Assembly (NCBI GenBank): GCA_027382625.1
Contig: JAJKFJ010022091.1
Span: 1-64,000 of the forward strand
DNA from: Tetmemena sp. SeJ-2015
Taxonomy: Eukaryota > Ciliophora > Spirotrichea > Sporadotrichida > Oxytrichidae
Length of the DNA stretch: 64,000 nt
Direction: 5' to 3'
Shown here: positions 34,001 through 50,344 of the stretch, one piece after another
Layout: every line of letters begins with the position of its first letter
How positions within the stretch are numbered: the stretch's first letter is position 1
The notes under the pieces: generated by a model
Told to the model about the DNA's origin: nothing
Database searches by the model: none
What the model saw: the letters and a program-made list of their open reading frames with translations, nothing else
Position numbers and translations under genes: made by a program

Positions 34001-37000
34001 AAACTAGGAAGAATCTTACTACAGATAGAACTAGCATTCGGGTAGACAGTTCTTAAATTAGAAGGAAGATTCAATTAGATTTATTTGAAATTATCTTAAA
34101 TCTTTAATAAAGGAAGCTAGGACTTTTATATTTGAGCAGCTGATTGAGTCTATCTTCAAAGCATAGTTCGATGATTAGTCACATCTCAGTTCGGTGAGAG
34201 ACATCAATTTTGAGTTGCTGTATATAAATTTCACTAACTAAAATCTTCAAAGGCATTCAATGCTTTAAATGAAATGCAATATATTTTTAATGCCATTTTC
34301 CGACTCCTCAAGATTAATCAGTACATTTTCCATTTTAACAAATTATGCTTTTACATAGGCAGTTTAAGATTCTTTGATAGATTGACTTTCATCACAGGAG
34401 AAAGACTGATCCTGGATGAGGCAATGGGAAGTTTCCAAATTTTTTATTTCTTTATTTTTAAAGCTTGGGCAATTTGACAGGAGGTTTCGACTATTCTCTT
34501 TTTGTGGATGGGAATTAAACTCAGCTGCGATTAGACAGGATGTATGAGAAAACTACAACGGATATCATAAGCTTTTGGAGTCAGATAAGGTCGCAAGAGG
34601 AAGAAGCTAGTAGAGTTCAAAGCATTATAGACCTAGGCTCTCGCATTTCGAGAAATGTTAGAGAAATTAGAATAGTCACAAAGCACCTTGAAGAGTCTTA
34701 TGCTGCCCGCAAGGATCTTGCAAAGTAAGGCAAACTAAATATAAAATTAAAGTTCATGATAGTTAATTAAAAATTTTACCAGACCTATGCTTTCTTTCAT
34801 TTAGACATGCTCAACGATCCACAAACCTTCTCTTAAATGGTTGCCTACCTCAAGACTTCAACTCTCTTTAAGTCCAAAAGAATCACCTTCCTAAAATAAA
34901 TCTTCTTATCAGTAATTCTTTGAATGTTTGGAGTAAGCAAAGAAGACTAAGATTCTTCAATTCAACAGCAGCAATCAATGCTAGATGAAGTAGGACTGTG
35001 CATCACCAAAGCTTGGAACGGCTCGAACTAGCCTCTAAAATTCATATATGGAAACAAAGTTTTCTGTGGAATATTTGACGTCAAAGATAATCAATTACCA
35101 GGCAAGAGTATCTCATTTGAATATTTTATAATAAATATTCTTATCAACAACATACTGCCTAAAGAAATAGCCAAAAATCATGCTTGGTACGTTGAAAATT
35201 TCTTCAAGAGGAAAACTTAGAAATCAAAAATTGGAAAGCTGAGAGTGTAGTTTATACGTTATTTATCTTTGAACTAAGTTTGCATAGACCTTCAAAGGGA
35301 ATCTAATACCCATTAAACTGCGGATAAGTTTATACTACCACCCAGTCTTTCAGTACTGCTTTTTCGTGTAGGTTGCAAAAATTAAGAGCATTAACATGTT
35401 TGAGGATGACAGGAATAAAATAGCAACTCAAGATAAGAATTTATAATATTTTATGATGAGATTATTTTTTTGATGTGCTTTTCTTCACTACAGACAACAA
35501 TTTAAACATACAAGAGTATTCAGAGAACGTTTTAGAGACCACTCAAATTGATCATGACTAGATAATGCAAATCTTTGAAAACTCAGGCGACATGCTTGGA
35601 CTGGAGTTGTTTTTAAAAGTAGTGATGAATTTGTTCTTTGTTTATCAAGGACATTCCTCAGATACTAATGAGAGAGTTTGGAAGTACAATTCTGCCAGAG
35701 AGTTAGAATACAGCCCTTCTTAATAAAATGGTGCAGATCAAGCGATACAACAAGGATAGAGACGGCATTGACAGCTCAACCACCAGCCAATGTGTTCTCA
35801 CCTATTTTTAGCAGAGGCTGCCTCACTCCACAGACTATGTCACACTCAATGTGTTCATGGTGCTCCCTCTTTTTATATAAACTCATGATTATAAATTCTC
35901 TTAGTAAGCATCCAGACTATGAGGGTATTCTCTCATCAAATGCCAAGACCAATTTTATTCTAAATTCATGCTAATTCATTTAATCTCACTCTTGGAAGAT
36001 AGATGAAGTCAATGATGGCAACTGATCTTGCTTCCCTTGAAAAATAATTAGCCACTAAACTTTTTTTATTTTAAAATGAAAACACTGAAGAGCGCTTCGA
36101 GAAAAATAATGAAGGCTTATTAGGCTTACTAGATTAAGAGTAAAGAGACTCCTCCAAATTCTTCAACTCCTTCTCAGTTTAAAAATTAAAGATAAATTAT
36201 AATGAAGTTAGTGCTACTTCATCCACCACTAGTTCTAATTCAACCACCTCATCAAACTTTGTAAAGAACTAGCTTTTCTTGGACAAGTCTCCTAGAGTTA
36301 TCAAAATAAACCTTGCCTTGATTCTCGGTATGATTCTTGCCTTCATTCAATACAAATAAATCTTCAATTTTTATTAAGTGAGCTCTTTTATAAATCTTTT
36401 TTGTTCTTTTATTGAGATATTGCATTTTATATATAATTAGAAAATCAAATATTGTATTTTAATTGAGTGATTGTGATAAGCATCTACAATGTGAGTATCT
36501 TCGTAAGCAAGCACTCTCTGATAAGTGCCCGCTTCTCTGCTTTTGCAAAATAAGCGAGCGCAACAACCTCCTTAGAGAGGCTTAGCTTTCTCTAAAGATC
36601 TTGCACTCCCTTTCCCAAGACCTCTCAAGCTTGGACTTGAATACCACATCTGGAAAGAGAGGAGCTTCAGCTTCCAACGTCCTCCCAGATACTGTAAGTA
36701 GAGTTCAATACTAAAATTATAAGCAAAATAAAAAATATTATATTGCTATTCAAGTTTACACCCAGAATATGCTAGAGAGCATTGCTAAGGCACAAGAAAA
36801 CGCTGAGATTTTCAACTAACCATACAATTTAAATAATGGATCAAACTCATTTATTATTGTAGTTTAGTTCATAATGAACAACAAAGAGTTGTACAACTTC
36901 AATATAGATTTCGAGGACATGCATTTCTAACTGATTAAGGGATTGTCTATAATAAACATTCATAATTAATTTTTAAACTCAGGAAAAATATTTTGAAGGA

Positions 37001-37160
37001 TTTGGTTTTTAATTGTCGTTGAGCCATGCAATAAATCTGTTTGGAACTTATGTGGAGAGTGTGAACATTACTTAGCTATTGATTGAAAAGCCACCTCTTA
37101 ATGTCTCAAACTATCCCTACAATAATACGTTTCCAATCAACAATCAAACTTTCAAGTCTG
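31002..37160 (+). CDS. Large TmcB-like membrane protein with PAS-like region
   Basis: Plus-strand frames from MLRTMNQDADEWQGAGQGSD (31002) onward resemble the large Tmc/PAS membrane proteins expanded in ciliates. Supporting pieces are DKLSLITLSIYFNNVQGRVS (N-terminal), the helix VKALVIIYYLLIFSVYFYLT near 32080, EKTTTDIISFWSQIRSQEEE near 34550, a PAS-like stretch near 34960-35110 (CITKAWNGSNQPLKFIYGNK), INILINNILPKEIAKNHAWY near 35140, and a late helix VIKINLALILGMILAFIQY near 36310. Order and spacing fit the family in outline. Frames are interrupted many times by probable IESs and introns (one near 34726-34804). The 3' end is uncertain and two genes are possible. A sensory or membrane-scaffold role is only inferred. 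Confidence 0.5.
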
Positions 37161-37239
37161 TAATTAAAAAAAAAAAAATAATCTTTTAAGATTAATTAAG
37201 TAAAAAAAAAGATTTAACTTGATAAACAATATGAATAAA

Positions 37240-40102
37240 AGATCACTCACTTGAAATTAGAATTCATAAATATTTCTACTTCTTCTTATTAGTTAGTTAA
37301 TATATTCACTACTTCTTTCTTCTGTCGAATACGTGGAGAATGTTGCCCAATATATTTGATTAGTGCGAGCCTTAATTATTATTGCTTCCAGCTGCTAGAT
37401 TGTTCTGCAACTGGTTGCGAGGAGAATTTCCTATTCGTAACTGATTGCTTCTTTATTCTCTTTATTTTAATCACCTTCATCATTCACAATCAATAATTTA
37501 TTAAATTTGATGATAATGAATATAAAATCGTATAAAGAGTTGAATGATGTTGCTTTGCTTGATTCTTTCTTTGCTGTTCTAATGAGACTTGTTTCCAAAG
37601 AAGCCACCTCCTAAGTTGTGAGATTAGTTTGAGTTAGCTTGAATGATAGCTGCGTTCAGATTGCTATTAGGGATCAGTCCACTCACTCCTGAACTAATAT
37701 AATGAAAAATAAATATATGTCTAAGTAATAAAGATATTGTTGTTGGTTTGATAACCCTGGTTGGATATAAAATTGAGATGGGGCTAATTCTTGATATCTG
37801 AGCTGCTCCTTTACACTTGACTAGCTTTAAGTATCTTGGGATCAGCCAGAATACTCGACTTGTTTAATCCAGACCTTTCAATGGGTTGAAGTTAATTCTT
37901 AGTGGAGGATTAGTTTTAGCCAATCATGTTTGAAGATGCAACCGATCCAGGCTGGGGTGTCACGTAGTACCTTTTGAATTGCTCTTGCAGCTGTTGATTC
38001 TACTATTTTTGCTTTGTTATGTCTTCACTTTCTTCTCTTAGCATAATGATTTACTACTCTGGGATGGGCAGAGTTTCCTGGCTTTGTTTGTTACGAGAAG
38101 CTTACTGGTTCATAAACTGCTATTAGAGCTTTTGATTTTTTATTGAGGAACATTCTTTAGGAGCTTAGCCACCAATCTTTGGCATATGCTAATTGAATGT
38201 GGGTGTCTAATTGGACCCTACTTTATTCTGATTTGCTTGGGCAATGTTTGAGCTGTTGTTAGGATCAAGGAAGGTTTAGGCTGGATTGAGTATCTAACTG
38301 AGTCCTTCTTAGACTGACTGAATAATGTTTGTCATAGGATGATTTCCACTGAGTGTGCTATTGCTATTTTGATGCTGTTGATTATGAGGTTGTAGAGACT
38401 TATTGCTATTTCTTTGCTTCTTAACGTATTTACTGGAGTCTTTGATAATTTTGGGTTTGCCCCCATAAGTATCTACATTATCTCCAACGTTGATCCCTGA
38501 TCCAACAGCACTGATGTTATCATCAGAGTGAGAATCAATTATTGCACTGCTGCTGCCATACTCATTTATCATATCCTGAAGTTCTTAACTTGAGAACACT
38601 TTTTAGCTCCCTCTTTGCATAATGAGGTTATTCTTGCTACCCTCACCTCCTGTGAAACTTTGGTTCCCTTTTTACGAACCTTAAGTTTCATAATGGTGGC
38701 CAGCGGGAGAGTCCCTCCTTTCGTTACCTGCTGCTCCTCCCTATTTTTTAAACTACCCTTCGTGTTGTGAAAGCTGTTATTGATCATAGAGGAAGCATCG
38801 AAACTCACATTGACTTTGTCATAGGTCATTGTAAATTGGCTCATTCCAGCCATGCTCATCTCAACCATATTATGGCAAAATTAGCAGACTTTGCCTCCGT
38901 TTTCCTTTGCCTTTTCTACCTTGTCTTTCCAATTCTATTTCATTTCCTTCATCTTAGCTTTCAGTTCTTTGAGGCCTGATTCAATTTTTCATTTAGCTCA
39001 TACAACTTTGTATTGTTGGGAGCAATCTTATGATATTTTAACAGAATCTTATCCCTCTCATCTTCGAGTAAGACTATACGCTGGTTAAGCACTTTAATTG
39101 AATCTTCCAGTTTCTTGGAATAAGCCATCCAATCCTACTCTTGCAGTTCCTTTATTTGCTTAAAGTCTAGCTTGGGCACTGAGGGAGAACGGTCTCTAGA
39201 TTTATTATGCTTGCTCTGAATCTTATTTGTGATCAAATCGATTGAAGTGTTCATTAGATCATCAAACTTGAGCACATTGTTATTTTAGTGAGCTATGTCA
39301 AATGGATTTATTCATCCCTGAGGCCATACTGCTGTTCTTATTATTGCCTAAAGTATCTCTTTCCTTGTCCTCAAGGAGGCTTTTCAATTTATCTAGTTCC
39401 TTCTTCTTGCGTTTGATTTCATCGTCCTTCTTTATACACTAGCTCTCTTTGTCGGCAAGTTGCTTTTAGTAGTGAGTTATTTACTCACGCATTATTGTCA
39501 AGTCCTCACCACCACTGCTGCTACCACCCTGACCACCAGAAACTATCCCACTCTCATTTAATAGCTAAGACTGATTGTGAACCTTAAAACTAGCTCTACA
39601 GGTCTCTTATCTGACGCATTAAGGTCCTCTGCCTGCTATTGAGCAAAGGTGTGGAGTGTTTCCTTTTCAGAGGAGAGAGAAGAGAGCTGGTCCTATAATG
39701 AGTTGTTCTTAACATTGAGGTCCTTGATCATTTGCAGCAGAGTCTCATTCGCATCTGCATTGGAAAGAAGTCTGTTCACTATTTCTTTATTGAGCACCAG
39801 GTTCTACTGCAGATCCTTAACCTGAGCTTGAGCTTCTTAACTAGGGTGTTATTGTGGCCTGCCTCAAAGTTTTGGAAGGTCTCTTACTCGCCAGTCACAG
39901 ACTGGTTGAGAGTCTGGTTTTAGAAGCTAGTCGTAAGTTGAGAGGGCATACCTAGTCCTAGATTGGCTCCGATTCCTCCCATTCTTTCTCTAGTTTGATG
40001 GTACTTTGCAAAGTTACCCAAAGCTGAACTGTTGTCGAAGGAGTGAGAGTGGGTGTGCTGTGAGAGGATAGCCTTCATCTAACTTTGGTTGCTCTAGCTC
40101 AT
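37240..40102 (-). CDS. Coiled-coil protein with Q/N/S-rich tail
   Basis: The frame starts MSQSNQSQMKAILSQHTHSH at 40102. Heptad-rich segments follow: VKDLQQNLVLNKEIVNRLLS, LQDQLSSLSSEKETLHTFAQ and KLEDSIKVLNQRIVLLEDER. The C-terminal part (37240-38870) is basic and Q/N/S-rich (LKVRKKGTKVSQEVRVARIT; KKQRNSNKSLQPHNQQHQNS). Frame changes near 39830, 39560, 38570 and 37690 imply IESs or introns. I recognise no family beyond coiled coil. A cytoskeletal role is possible. Confidence 0.5.
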
Positions 40103-40368
40103 CACTCCCCAATTTAGGTTTTAAAAAATTGAAATAATAATTTGAGTTCATGAATTTCTTAATTAAATGCTGAGAGATCTTATTAGACATTAAAAGGCCT
40201 TCTGCTTTCTTTCATTTATTTATGATGAATTAAATAAAATATTTCAAATCATCCCTTCATCCAATTACATAATAATCTCTCACTTTTAACTCTTAGAGAT
40301 TTAACTACTTTAATAAATGCAGCTACACAACAGTGCTTAAATCAAAATTGAATGAGCAGAATTTATTA

Positions 40369-43300
40369 TCATTCTTAATTTCTATCCTGAATATAAGATA
40401 ATCTCTCCCAACAATTCTTACTCCTTTGCTATGATGAAAGCTATAAAATTAATTGCAATTAAGCTAGTTCACTCAGTTCTCTGCCATGTTAGACTTGGAA
40501 AATAGTAGTTTGAATATAAGATTGCGCGATTGGAAGTAGAGTTGTTTCCAGTGCTATAGTTGAGTCAAAATTGTAGTTAGATGTAGTTAAAGTATAGGGG
40601 GGTTCAGTTGGCTTGCTCGGTATCAGTCATTGCTCCAGGCTGCTTGTCCTTTATTCTCTCGCTCCTTCTAATTATCCCTTCGAGATCATGCTTCTTGTAA
40701 GCTGCGGTGAAAGCTCTGTCCTTCTCTGCCGCCTTGGCTGCTCTCTTCTTCTTGCTGCACTCAAGGTGACTTGCATTCAGGAGGCCTCCCCTGAAAATTG
40801 TTCCCTCTTCGTCGGCACTTTCAAGGATGAAGGGCTGAGGAGCAGGGAAATACTGCTGCTTGGGCAAGCTCATGCTGCCTCCTCTCTGGTGGTTACTATG
40901 ATTGGGGTTAAGATGGCGGTTCTCCTTGGCGTTGAGTTCTCCTCCCAGCTTACTTTCATGAATGAATCCCTCCATCTCATGGAAAAGTAATACTTATAGT
41001 GATTTATGGTCTGTGGTGATTTTCCTTCGCTTGTTGTTTGCTTGGCGGATGATATTTGCCTCTAAGCTCGTTCCCAAATAATCTTTCCTTATCTGAAAGA
41101 ATTGCCGAAGTCTGCACATCTTTCAAACTCTCACTTGAGAGCAAGAACAAACTCTCAATCATATAAAATGCGACTGTCTATTATATCTAAGACCTATTTA
41201 AAACCGAATTGAATGAGTCTGCTAGCATCTGCCTTGAACTCTCTGTTGCTGATAGCATGCTTCACCTCTTCTAGCAACCCTTCTATGGCTTTAATCTGCT
41301 TTTGATTGTGCTCTATTATCTTAGGGTCACTGCACTTTGCGATTGAGTCTCTCAGTAACTTCACGAGTGACCTCAAGTGCTTGTCAACTTGTCCGAAGAA
41401 CCTCAAGAAAGACTCGATGTCATTCTACCAACCAAAAATAATTGATTTATTCTACAGCATAGTCACTTCCTTCTCTTTGCCAGCTAGCTCTTGTCCTTTC
41501 TGAGCCAACACCTGCAGCTCCTATGACAAGATCTCGATCTAGTGGTGTCTCTTGGATAGCTCCTCTGCCTTCTTCTTGTTGTCCATACGGGCAGAGTACA
41601 GTTCATCAATCAGCTTGTCATGCTCTTGCTTTAAGCTAGAAATGGCCATCTCGTTATCAAGCTTTGCTTAGATCAACTCCTGCAGCTAGCCCTTGAGTTC
41701 TGAGTTCTCAGTGAGGACTGTGAAGTACTTCATCTTCATCTACTCGTAGTCAGCCACTATGTCCTTAGCAGTTTTCTCAGCCTTCTTGTACTCACTGAGT
41801 TTGCCCATGAGCACTTGGTTGTCAAATCTCATCTTCTTGACTAGGTCGCTCTCGCTCATAGTCCTGGTCTCTCTCACTTACTGAAGTTGCTTCTCTATCT
41901 CCTCTTACTTCTGCAGTCTCTCCTCAATTTGATACTTTAGAGATTCAATCTCAGCATCCTTCTACTAAAGTTGTCTCATCTCCAACAAAGAGCATTCAAT
42001 TACAACAGTTTCTTAAAATTCAATATTAATTTTGCAAATTTATTGCCCTTCAAAGTTAGCAGTCTCAGCTCTGGGAGTTTAAAGGTAGACTACTGATGGA
42101 GGTGGCATTAAAGCTGTGAGAGATTCTCTGCCCATCTCTGTAGATGAGCACTGCATGATAGTGTTCTGTTTTTGAGGGGTAAGGGAAGCCTGGTGCTGGG
42201 CTAAGGAGGACTTCGTGGGAGTAGAGGTGAGATTGAACTAGGCCATCTGAGCTATGCCTCCACCGATTACTGGGGTTCTCTTTGGGTTGGCACTCATTTA
42301 CTATCCCTTGAGGGATAGTTTCTTGTAGTGATCAAGATCCTAAGCCATTCTATCGCTGGTAGTGCGCATGATTTCAATTGTCTTTCTTTACTTCTCGTTC
42401 TGCTTGCGCATCAGACTGATTTCATTGTTCATGTTTTCAATTTGGTTCTTCAGCAGCTCCACGTTATACTCACTGGCTCTTGAGTTGTACTCTAGCTCTG
42501 TCTTGATATTCTCTTGTCTCAGCTTTTCAAGCTCCAGATTCTTAATTTCCTCTTTTAGCTTAGCGATTGTAGACTTTAGTACACTATTCTCGTTTTATAG
42601 AAGGGTTGACTTATCTCTAGAAAGGTTCATTAGATATTATCACTCAAATAAAACTCAAACACAAGTCAAATTGTAATGGCATAAGAGTGATAACAAATCT
42701 AAAGTTACATTTAGGTCTCATAGGAAATAATTACGCTGGCGTTTTCATTATCCGACGACATCGCCTTCTCAACGTCGTTCAGCTTTCCCAGCAGCTCGTT
42801 GTGCTGCTTTTTGTAGAACAAAAGCTAAGAACCATTTTACAAAAATAAGATAATTACCTCGTCTGAAACGGAGTCACAGTGACGCTAGTACTTGCTGACA
42901 TCCTCTTCTTTAATAACTATCTCTTCCTTCAGCATTTCAAATTCCTCCTTAAGAGCGATATAGTTTCTATAATATGTTAAAGAATAGTAAAAAGTTACTT
43001 ACCTCTCTCTACGAAATTAGCTTTTCTGTCTCTTTCCAAGTCTTCAAGCTATTGAAGGAGGCCTTCATTCTCTCGCTTTTGCTTCTCAAGTTCCTGCCAC
43101 ATCTTGAGTTGCTCATTCATCTCAGCAGCTCCAGCAGGAAGACTGTTACCGATTGTAGGATCCTGACCGTTCAATTATCTCACCAATTTCTCTACGTTGC
43201 CTAGGGACATTCAACTAATTTAAATACATTCTGAGGAAGTCACTATCTCCGTTCAAGGAAGACATAGAATTGTTATCAAGGTCAAAGCATTGAATGCCGT

Positions 43301-45227
43301 CCTCCTCAAGTGACTGATTTGTCTTGCTTTCCTTGAGGAGTTTTGAATCCCTCATTTGCCTTTGCTGCTCCCATAAGCAGTTTGGGAACTATACTAGGTC
43401 TTGTCTTTTGCAACTGCTAAGCTGATAAAGTAAGCTGCTAATTTTACTGAGTGATGTGGTTAATACGCTCTTGCATTTGGAAGTTTTCCAACTCCAAGTT
43501 TTCAAAGTTTCTCTAATACTCTCGTTTCTCATGTTCAAGCTTTTGGATATAGCTTTTCTTTGTCTTCTAACTCTTATGAAGCTTTCTTAACTTTCTCAGT
43601 CAAAAACTTTAGCTGATCTTTGAGGAAGACTACAGTGAATTCTGAAGAGCCGTCCTTCAATTGTGCCAATGAACATATCCCAGAGCTTGAGCTCATGCTA
43701 TTATCCAGAAGATTACCTCTTAACTCATGGCCAGATGAAGTTTGATCGATCTGCATTAACATCTAGGATAGGTTGTTCTAAACTTAATAAAGCGTCAACA
43801 CCTTTAACAAGAATTATATCAAGATATAGTTGCCCGCATTTTCAATCTTTGAGATGCTCGCACTCTACATTTCAATTATCTTAGTTTCATACTCCTTCAG
43901 TTTCCCCTTAAGCTCACAAATCTCCTTTTGAGCTTTTTCCATTTCAGGTCCGAATTGCCCATAGCCTGATATTTAAGATATTTCATTCACGTTTACTGTG
44001 GTCTTTACATGCTTTGCTTTTTGGCCGAAGTGCAGCGTGTTAAGAGTCTCTTGGTAGTTTTGAATAGTCTGAGTCATTGTGCAAATGATGGCAGTCTTGG
44101 AGTTTCCTCCAAGGGCTGGCTGTAATATACGAGTCAGCTTGGAGTCTCTGTAGTTTATGAAAGCCTTGCCTGAGTTAGCTTATGAGAGGCGATTGATTAC
44201 GTTGGACAGAGCCAACAAGGATCTATTGATGTTTGATCCCTCTCTTAAACGGATGCCTTGAGTTTCAGTTCTTGAGGCACCCTCACTACCTGCCAAGTCC
44301 ACCAAGTTCAACTGTGAAAGTCTAATTTAAAATTCAAAAGAGCTACTTTACAATATTTGCCTATAGTCTAAACTTGCTATCATGTGAAATAGAAGATAAA
44401 GAATTTAATGGTATTATCATCTCCAATAGGCTTTGACTGGATGTTGATTCTGAAGACGGTGTGAGATCTGCTGGATTGCTCGTTTAGCTTGGTCTCAGCA
44501 ATCATCCTAGACTGCTCTCCCTGTTCCATGTAGGCGAGGATCTCCTCCTTGGTTTTTACATCACACTCCTTGAGCCGGTTGATGTAGATACCCTTAGATA
44601 TGCTCTCTCTGATTTCTAAGTTCTTGTTGTTGCTGTCAATGAGGTCGTTCAGAGTCTCGTTATAAATCTAGAAGATAGGTAAGGACAGAGAAAGGAATAA
44701 GAGTGGGAATATTTTTGCGGCTATAAAGCCACTGATCAGAAGCCTTAAAGTTTAACAGTCAAATCCGTTAATTGCTTACCTCCAAATAGGAGACAGTGAT
44801 CTGGTACTCCCTGTGGTCCCTGTCTGCCTCCATTTTGTCAAACACCTGCCTTATACTGAGAGGGATAAGTCCAGGAGCCTTTTCAGTGCCCCTCATGGTG
44901 TGAGTCTTGCCGGAAGAAGTTTGTCCGTAGGCAAAAACTGTCACGTTCATGCCTTCCATGGCAGTGGTAACGAGCTCCAGCACTTGCTGATCGAATATGT
45001 CCTGAGTCGTAACTCCATCTCCGAAAACGTTCAAATAGATCGACAAAGAGTAATACACACTCAGTTTATTATAGCATTTGATTGTCAAAACTGAACATTT
45101 CCTTGGTGCGAGTATTGAAAACGGTGTTATCTCCAATCTGCTGCCACACCACGTTTTTCCCTTCTTGAGATCTTTCGCTCTCGTTCAAGGGCTTTATTCT
45201 CACTGTCACGTTAATCTTACTCTCCAT
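40369..45227 (-). CDS. Kinesin-7-like motor (CENP-E-type) with long coiled-coil tail
   Basis: The N-terminal motor starts [20 protein letters not shown]. It shows [14 protein letters not shown] (P-loop), NEQSSRSH (switch I), [15 protein letters not shown] (switch II) and [26 protein letters not shown] contains a TAA glutamine. One intron of 112 bp (44668-44779) and two IESs (44327-44405; 45032-45081) must be removed; the motor is otherwise collinear and clean. The neck and tail (40369-43980) are Glu/Lys/Leu coiled coil with breaks near 42700-43000. A possible globular tail near 40600-40980 contains [20 protein letters not shown]. Order and motor sequence suggest kinesin-7, but the subfamily is not certain. 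The gene may end earlier than given. Confidence 0.85.
44327..44405. other. IES of 79 bp, pointer ATTA, in kinesin motor
   Basis: TAAT (ATTA in gene sense) occurs at 44323-44326 and 44406-44409. Removal joins PIGDDNTI to [14 protein letters not shown]. No GT lies before the in-frame TGA, so an intron cannot explain it. Confidence 0.85.
45032..45081. other. IES of 50 bp, pointer AA, in kinesin motor
   Basis: TT (AA in gene sense) lies at 45030-45031 and 45082-45083. Removal restores [20 protein letters not shown] competing 5-bp repeat (TTTGA) gives the wrong frame. Confidence 0.8.
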
Positions 45228-45481
45228 TCAAAATTTAAATCCTTCTTTAAACAATCACACATTTAATTAATTCTTTGCGGTTATTTGTAATTGCAATTTA
45301 TTGTTAGAGGGTGCTTGTTAGTAGCGAGCACTTATAAATGTAATATTATAATAAACACCAACACCCTCCTCTTTTAAATTCAAATCTAACAGTCTAACTC
45401 CTAAATCTTCACTCCACTTGATAAACTGGATGTTAATTTCTGAAATGATAGAGGAGGTAATTACAAATTATAATCAAATTA

Positions 45482-46263
45482 ATGTCGACGATGCAGTCAG
45501 CAGCTCCTCAACAACAGCAACAACAAGCTCCTAACTCAAAACCCTTCACACTGGTTCTTTACTATGTGCCTGAGGACAAGGACGATATAAGCATGCCAAA
45601 TGCATACGCTATTCCTAAGAATGTGACTGATATCACACTTGCAGATATTGAAAGTCTGTTTCCACTGGGAATGGGAGAGAGCGGAAACGATTTCCACTTC
45701 AGATTCAAGTACAAGTACAATAATCAGGCAGTATGGCTAGACCTCAATAACAAATAGTGCAAGGTGCCAAAGTTTGATAACAAGATCATTACTTAAAATT
45801 TAAAACACTTACTTCTCTTTTATCATAATGAAAGTAACTAGGAAGACAGCTAAAGATCGTAAGTTAAAGTTGTCATTATAATTATTGCTTAGTAAACGAG
45901 GAGACTACATCTCCATCGAGAGTTCACGAGGAGGCTAAGATGAGCAGTAACCACTCTAGCTAGGGCAATTAATCTAGAGCCCCATCAGTATCGACAGCTA
46001 CTGCTTTCTCTCAGCCAACCAATTACACAGGCCAATTTCACTAAAACTAAAATGCGAAAATGTCACAGCCCGCCTACCCTCCTCACCACACTTACCAACA
46101 ATAAAATAGCCAGCAGCCAACTCCAAGCTCTAACTTCGATAATGTAATATATCCTTCACTTTTCTATGGTTAAATAACATATTATTTTAAGAATTAAATT
46201 AAAAATATCACTAACCCTTTCAATTGTTTAAAAAAGTTAAATACTAGTTCTCTATCAAAGTGA
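45482..46263 (+). CDS. DIX-domain protein
   Basis: The start is MSTMQSAAPQQQQQQAPNSK, followed by FTLVLYYVPEDKDDISMPNA, VTDITLADIESLFPLG, then FHFRFKYKYNNQAVWLDLNN and VPKFDNKII. This pattern matches the DIX fold of Dishevelled/Axin: a beta strand with a YYV core, IPxNVTDITLADIE, FRFKxK, and a WLDL acidic strand. DIX domains polymerise head to tail. After the domain comes an S/Q/P-rich tail (QPTNYTGQFHQNQNAKMSQP). A 34-bp GTAAG...TAG intron near 45859-45893 fits the splice pattern, but the frame after it needs one more correction, perhaps an IES. It lies divergent to the kinesin. Confidence 0.7.
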
Positions 46264-46718
46264 TTATATTATCTATGGGATATTTTTTAAAATTCTGGCA
46301 AAATTATTTTTAAATAATGCCATTCTTTGTAAGTAAAGAGAGTGATCAAAAAATGATTTAACTGAGGCATTAATTTTTAAATTGTCAAAAAAATGTAAGG
46401 TTATCCCTCAAAAATTAAAGCTGTATCAATAATGACGAATATAGTTGCTTAACTTTTGAACAGAGTTCATAAATTGTAAATCAGTAGGAATATTGTTTAG
46501 CTCCTCCTCCTAATAAAGTTGTACTTATAAGCAGAAATTCTTACCTTAAATGTATTCTGTTATTCTTTTTTTCATCCCTCATTGAATACATAAGCTCAAA
46601 AGAGAAAAATATAAAGCACAAATATAAGGGATAGCATAAGAGATGCTCTACTACTTCATTTAATCAATTACAATGCTACAAAGTTAGGAGCCGTTTCTCT
46701 ACCAGATTGTAGAGCAAC
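46264..46718. other. Intergenic, converging genes
   Basis: AT-rich spacer between the 3' ends of the DIX gene and the kinesin-13 gene. No further feature seen. Confidence 0.5.
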
Positions 46719-50125
<3,407 letters not shown>

Positions 50126-50344
50126 AGCTGGAGTTCAAAAGAAAAACATAAAATTAAAACTAGTTGTACTGGTCGTATACTATTGCTTCTTTATCATTTA
50201 TTATTCAAAATTTTAAATAATTAGAACAAATTTATTTAAATGGGTATGTTAAAAGCAATTAAAATACAATTTTAAATGGAACCAAACTCCACCCCTTATA
50301 TTGATGAACGCTCACAGACCTTAGAGCAATTTATTATTACTTAT

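Noticed and set aside
40613..40990. A 125-residue plus-strand open frame
   Set aside because: It is antisense to the lysine-rich frame that fits the kinesin tail strand and codon use.
45032..45081. Paramecium-type TA-bounded IESs as the general explanation
   Set aside because: TA-bounded removal gives extra residues or a wrong frame here, and pointers elsewhere (AA, GAGT, AAGCTT, GATT) differ in sequence and length, unlike the Paramecium rule.
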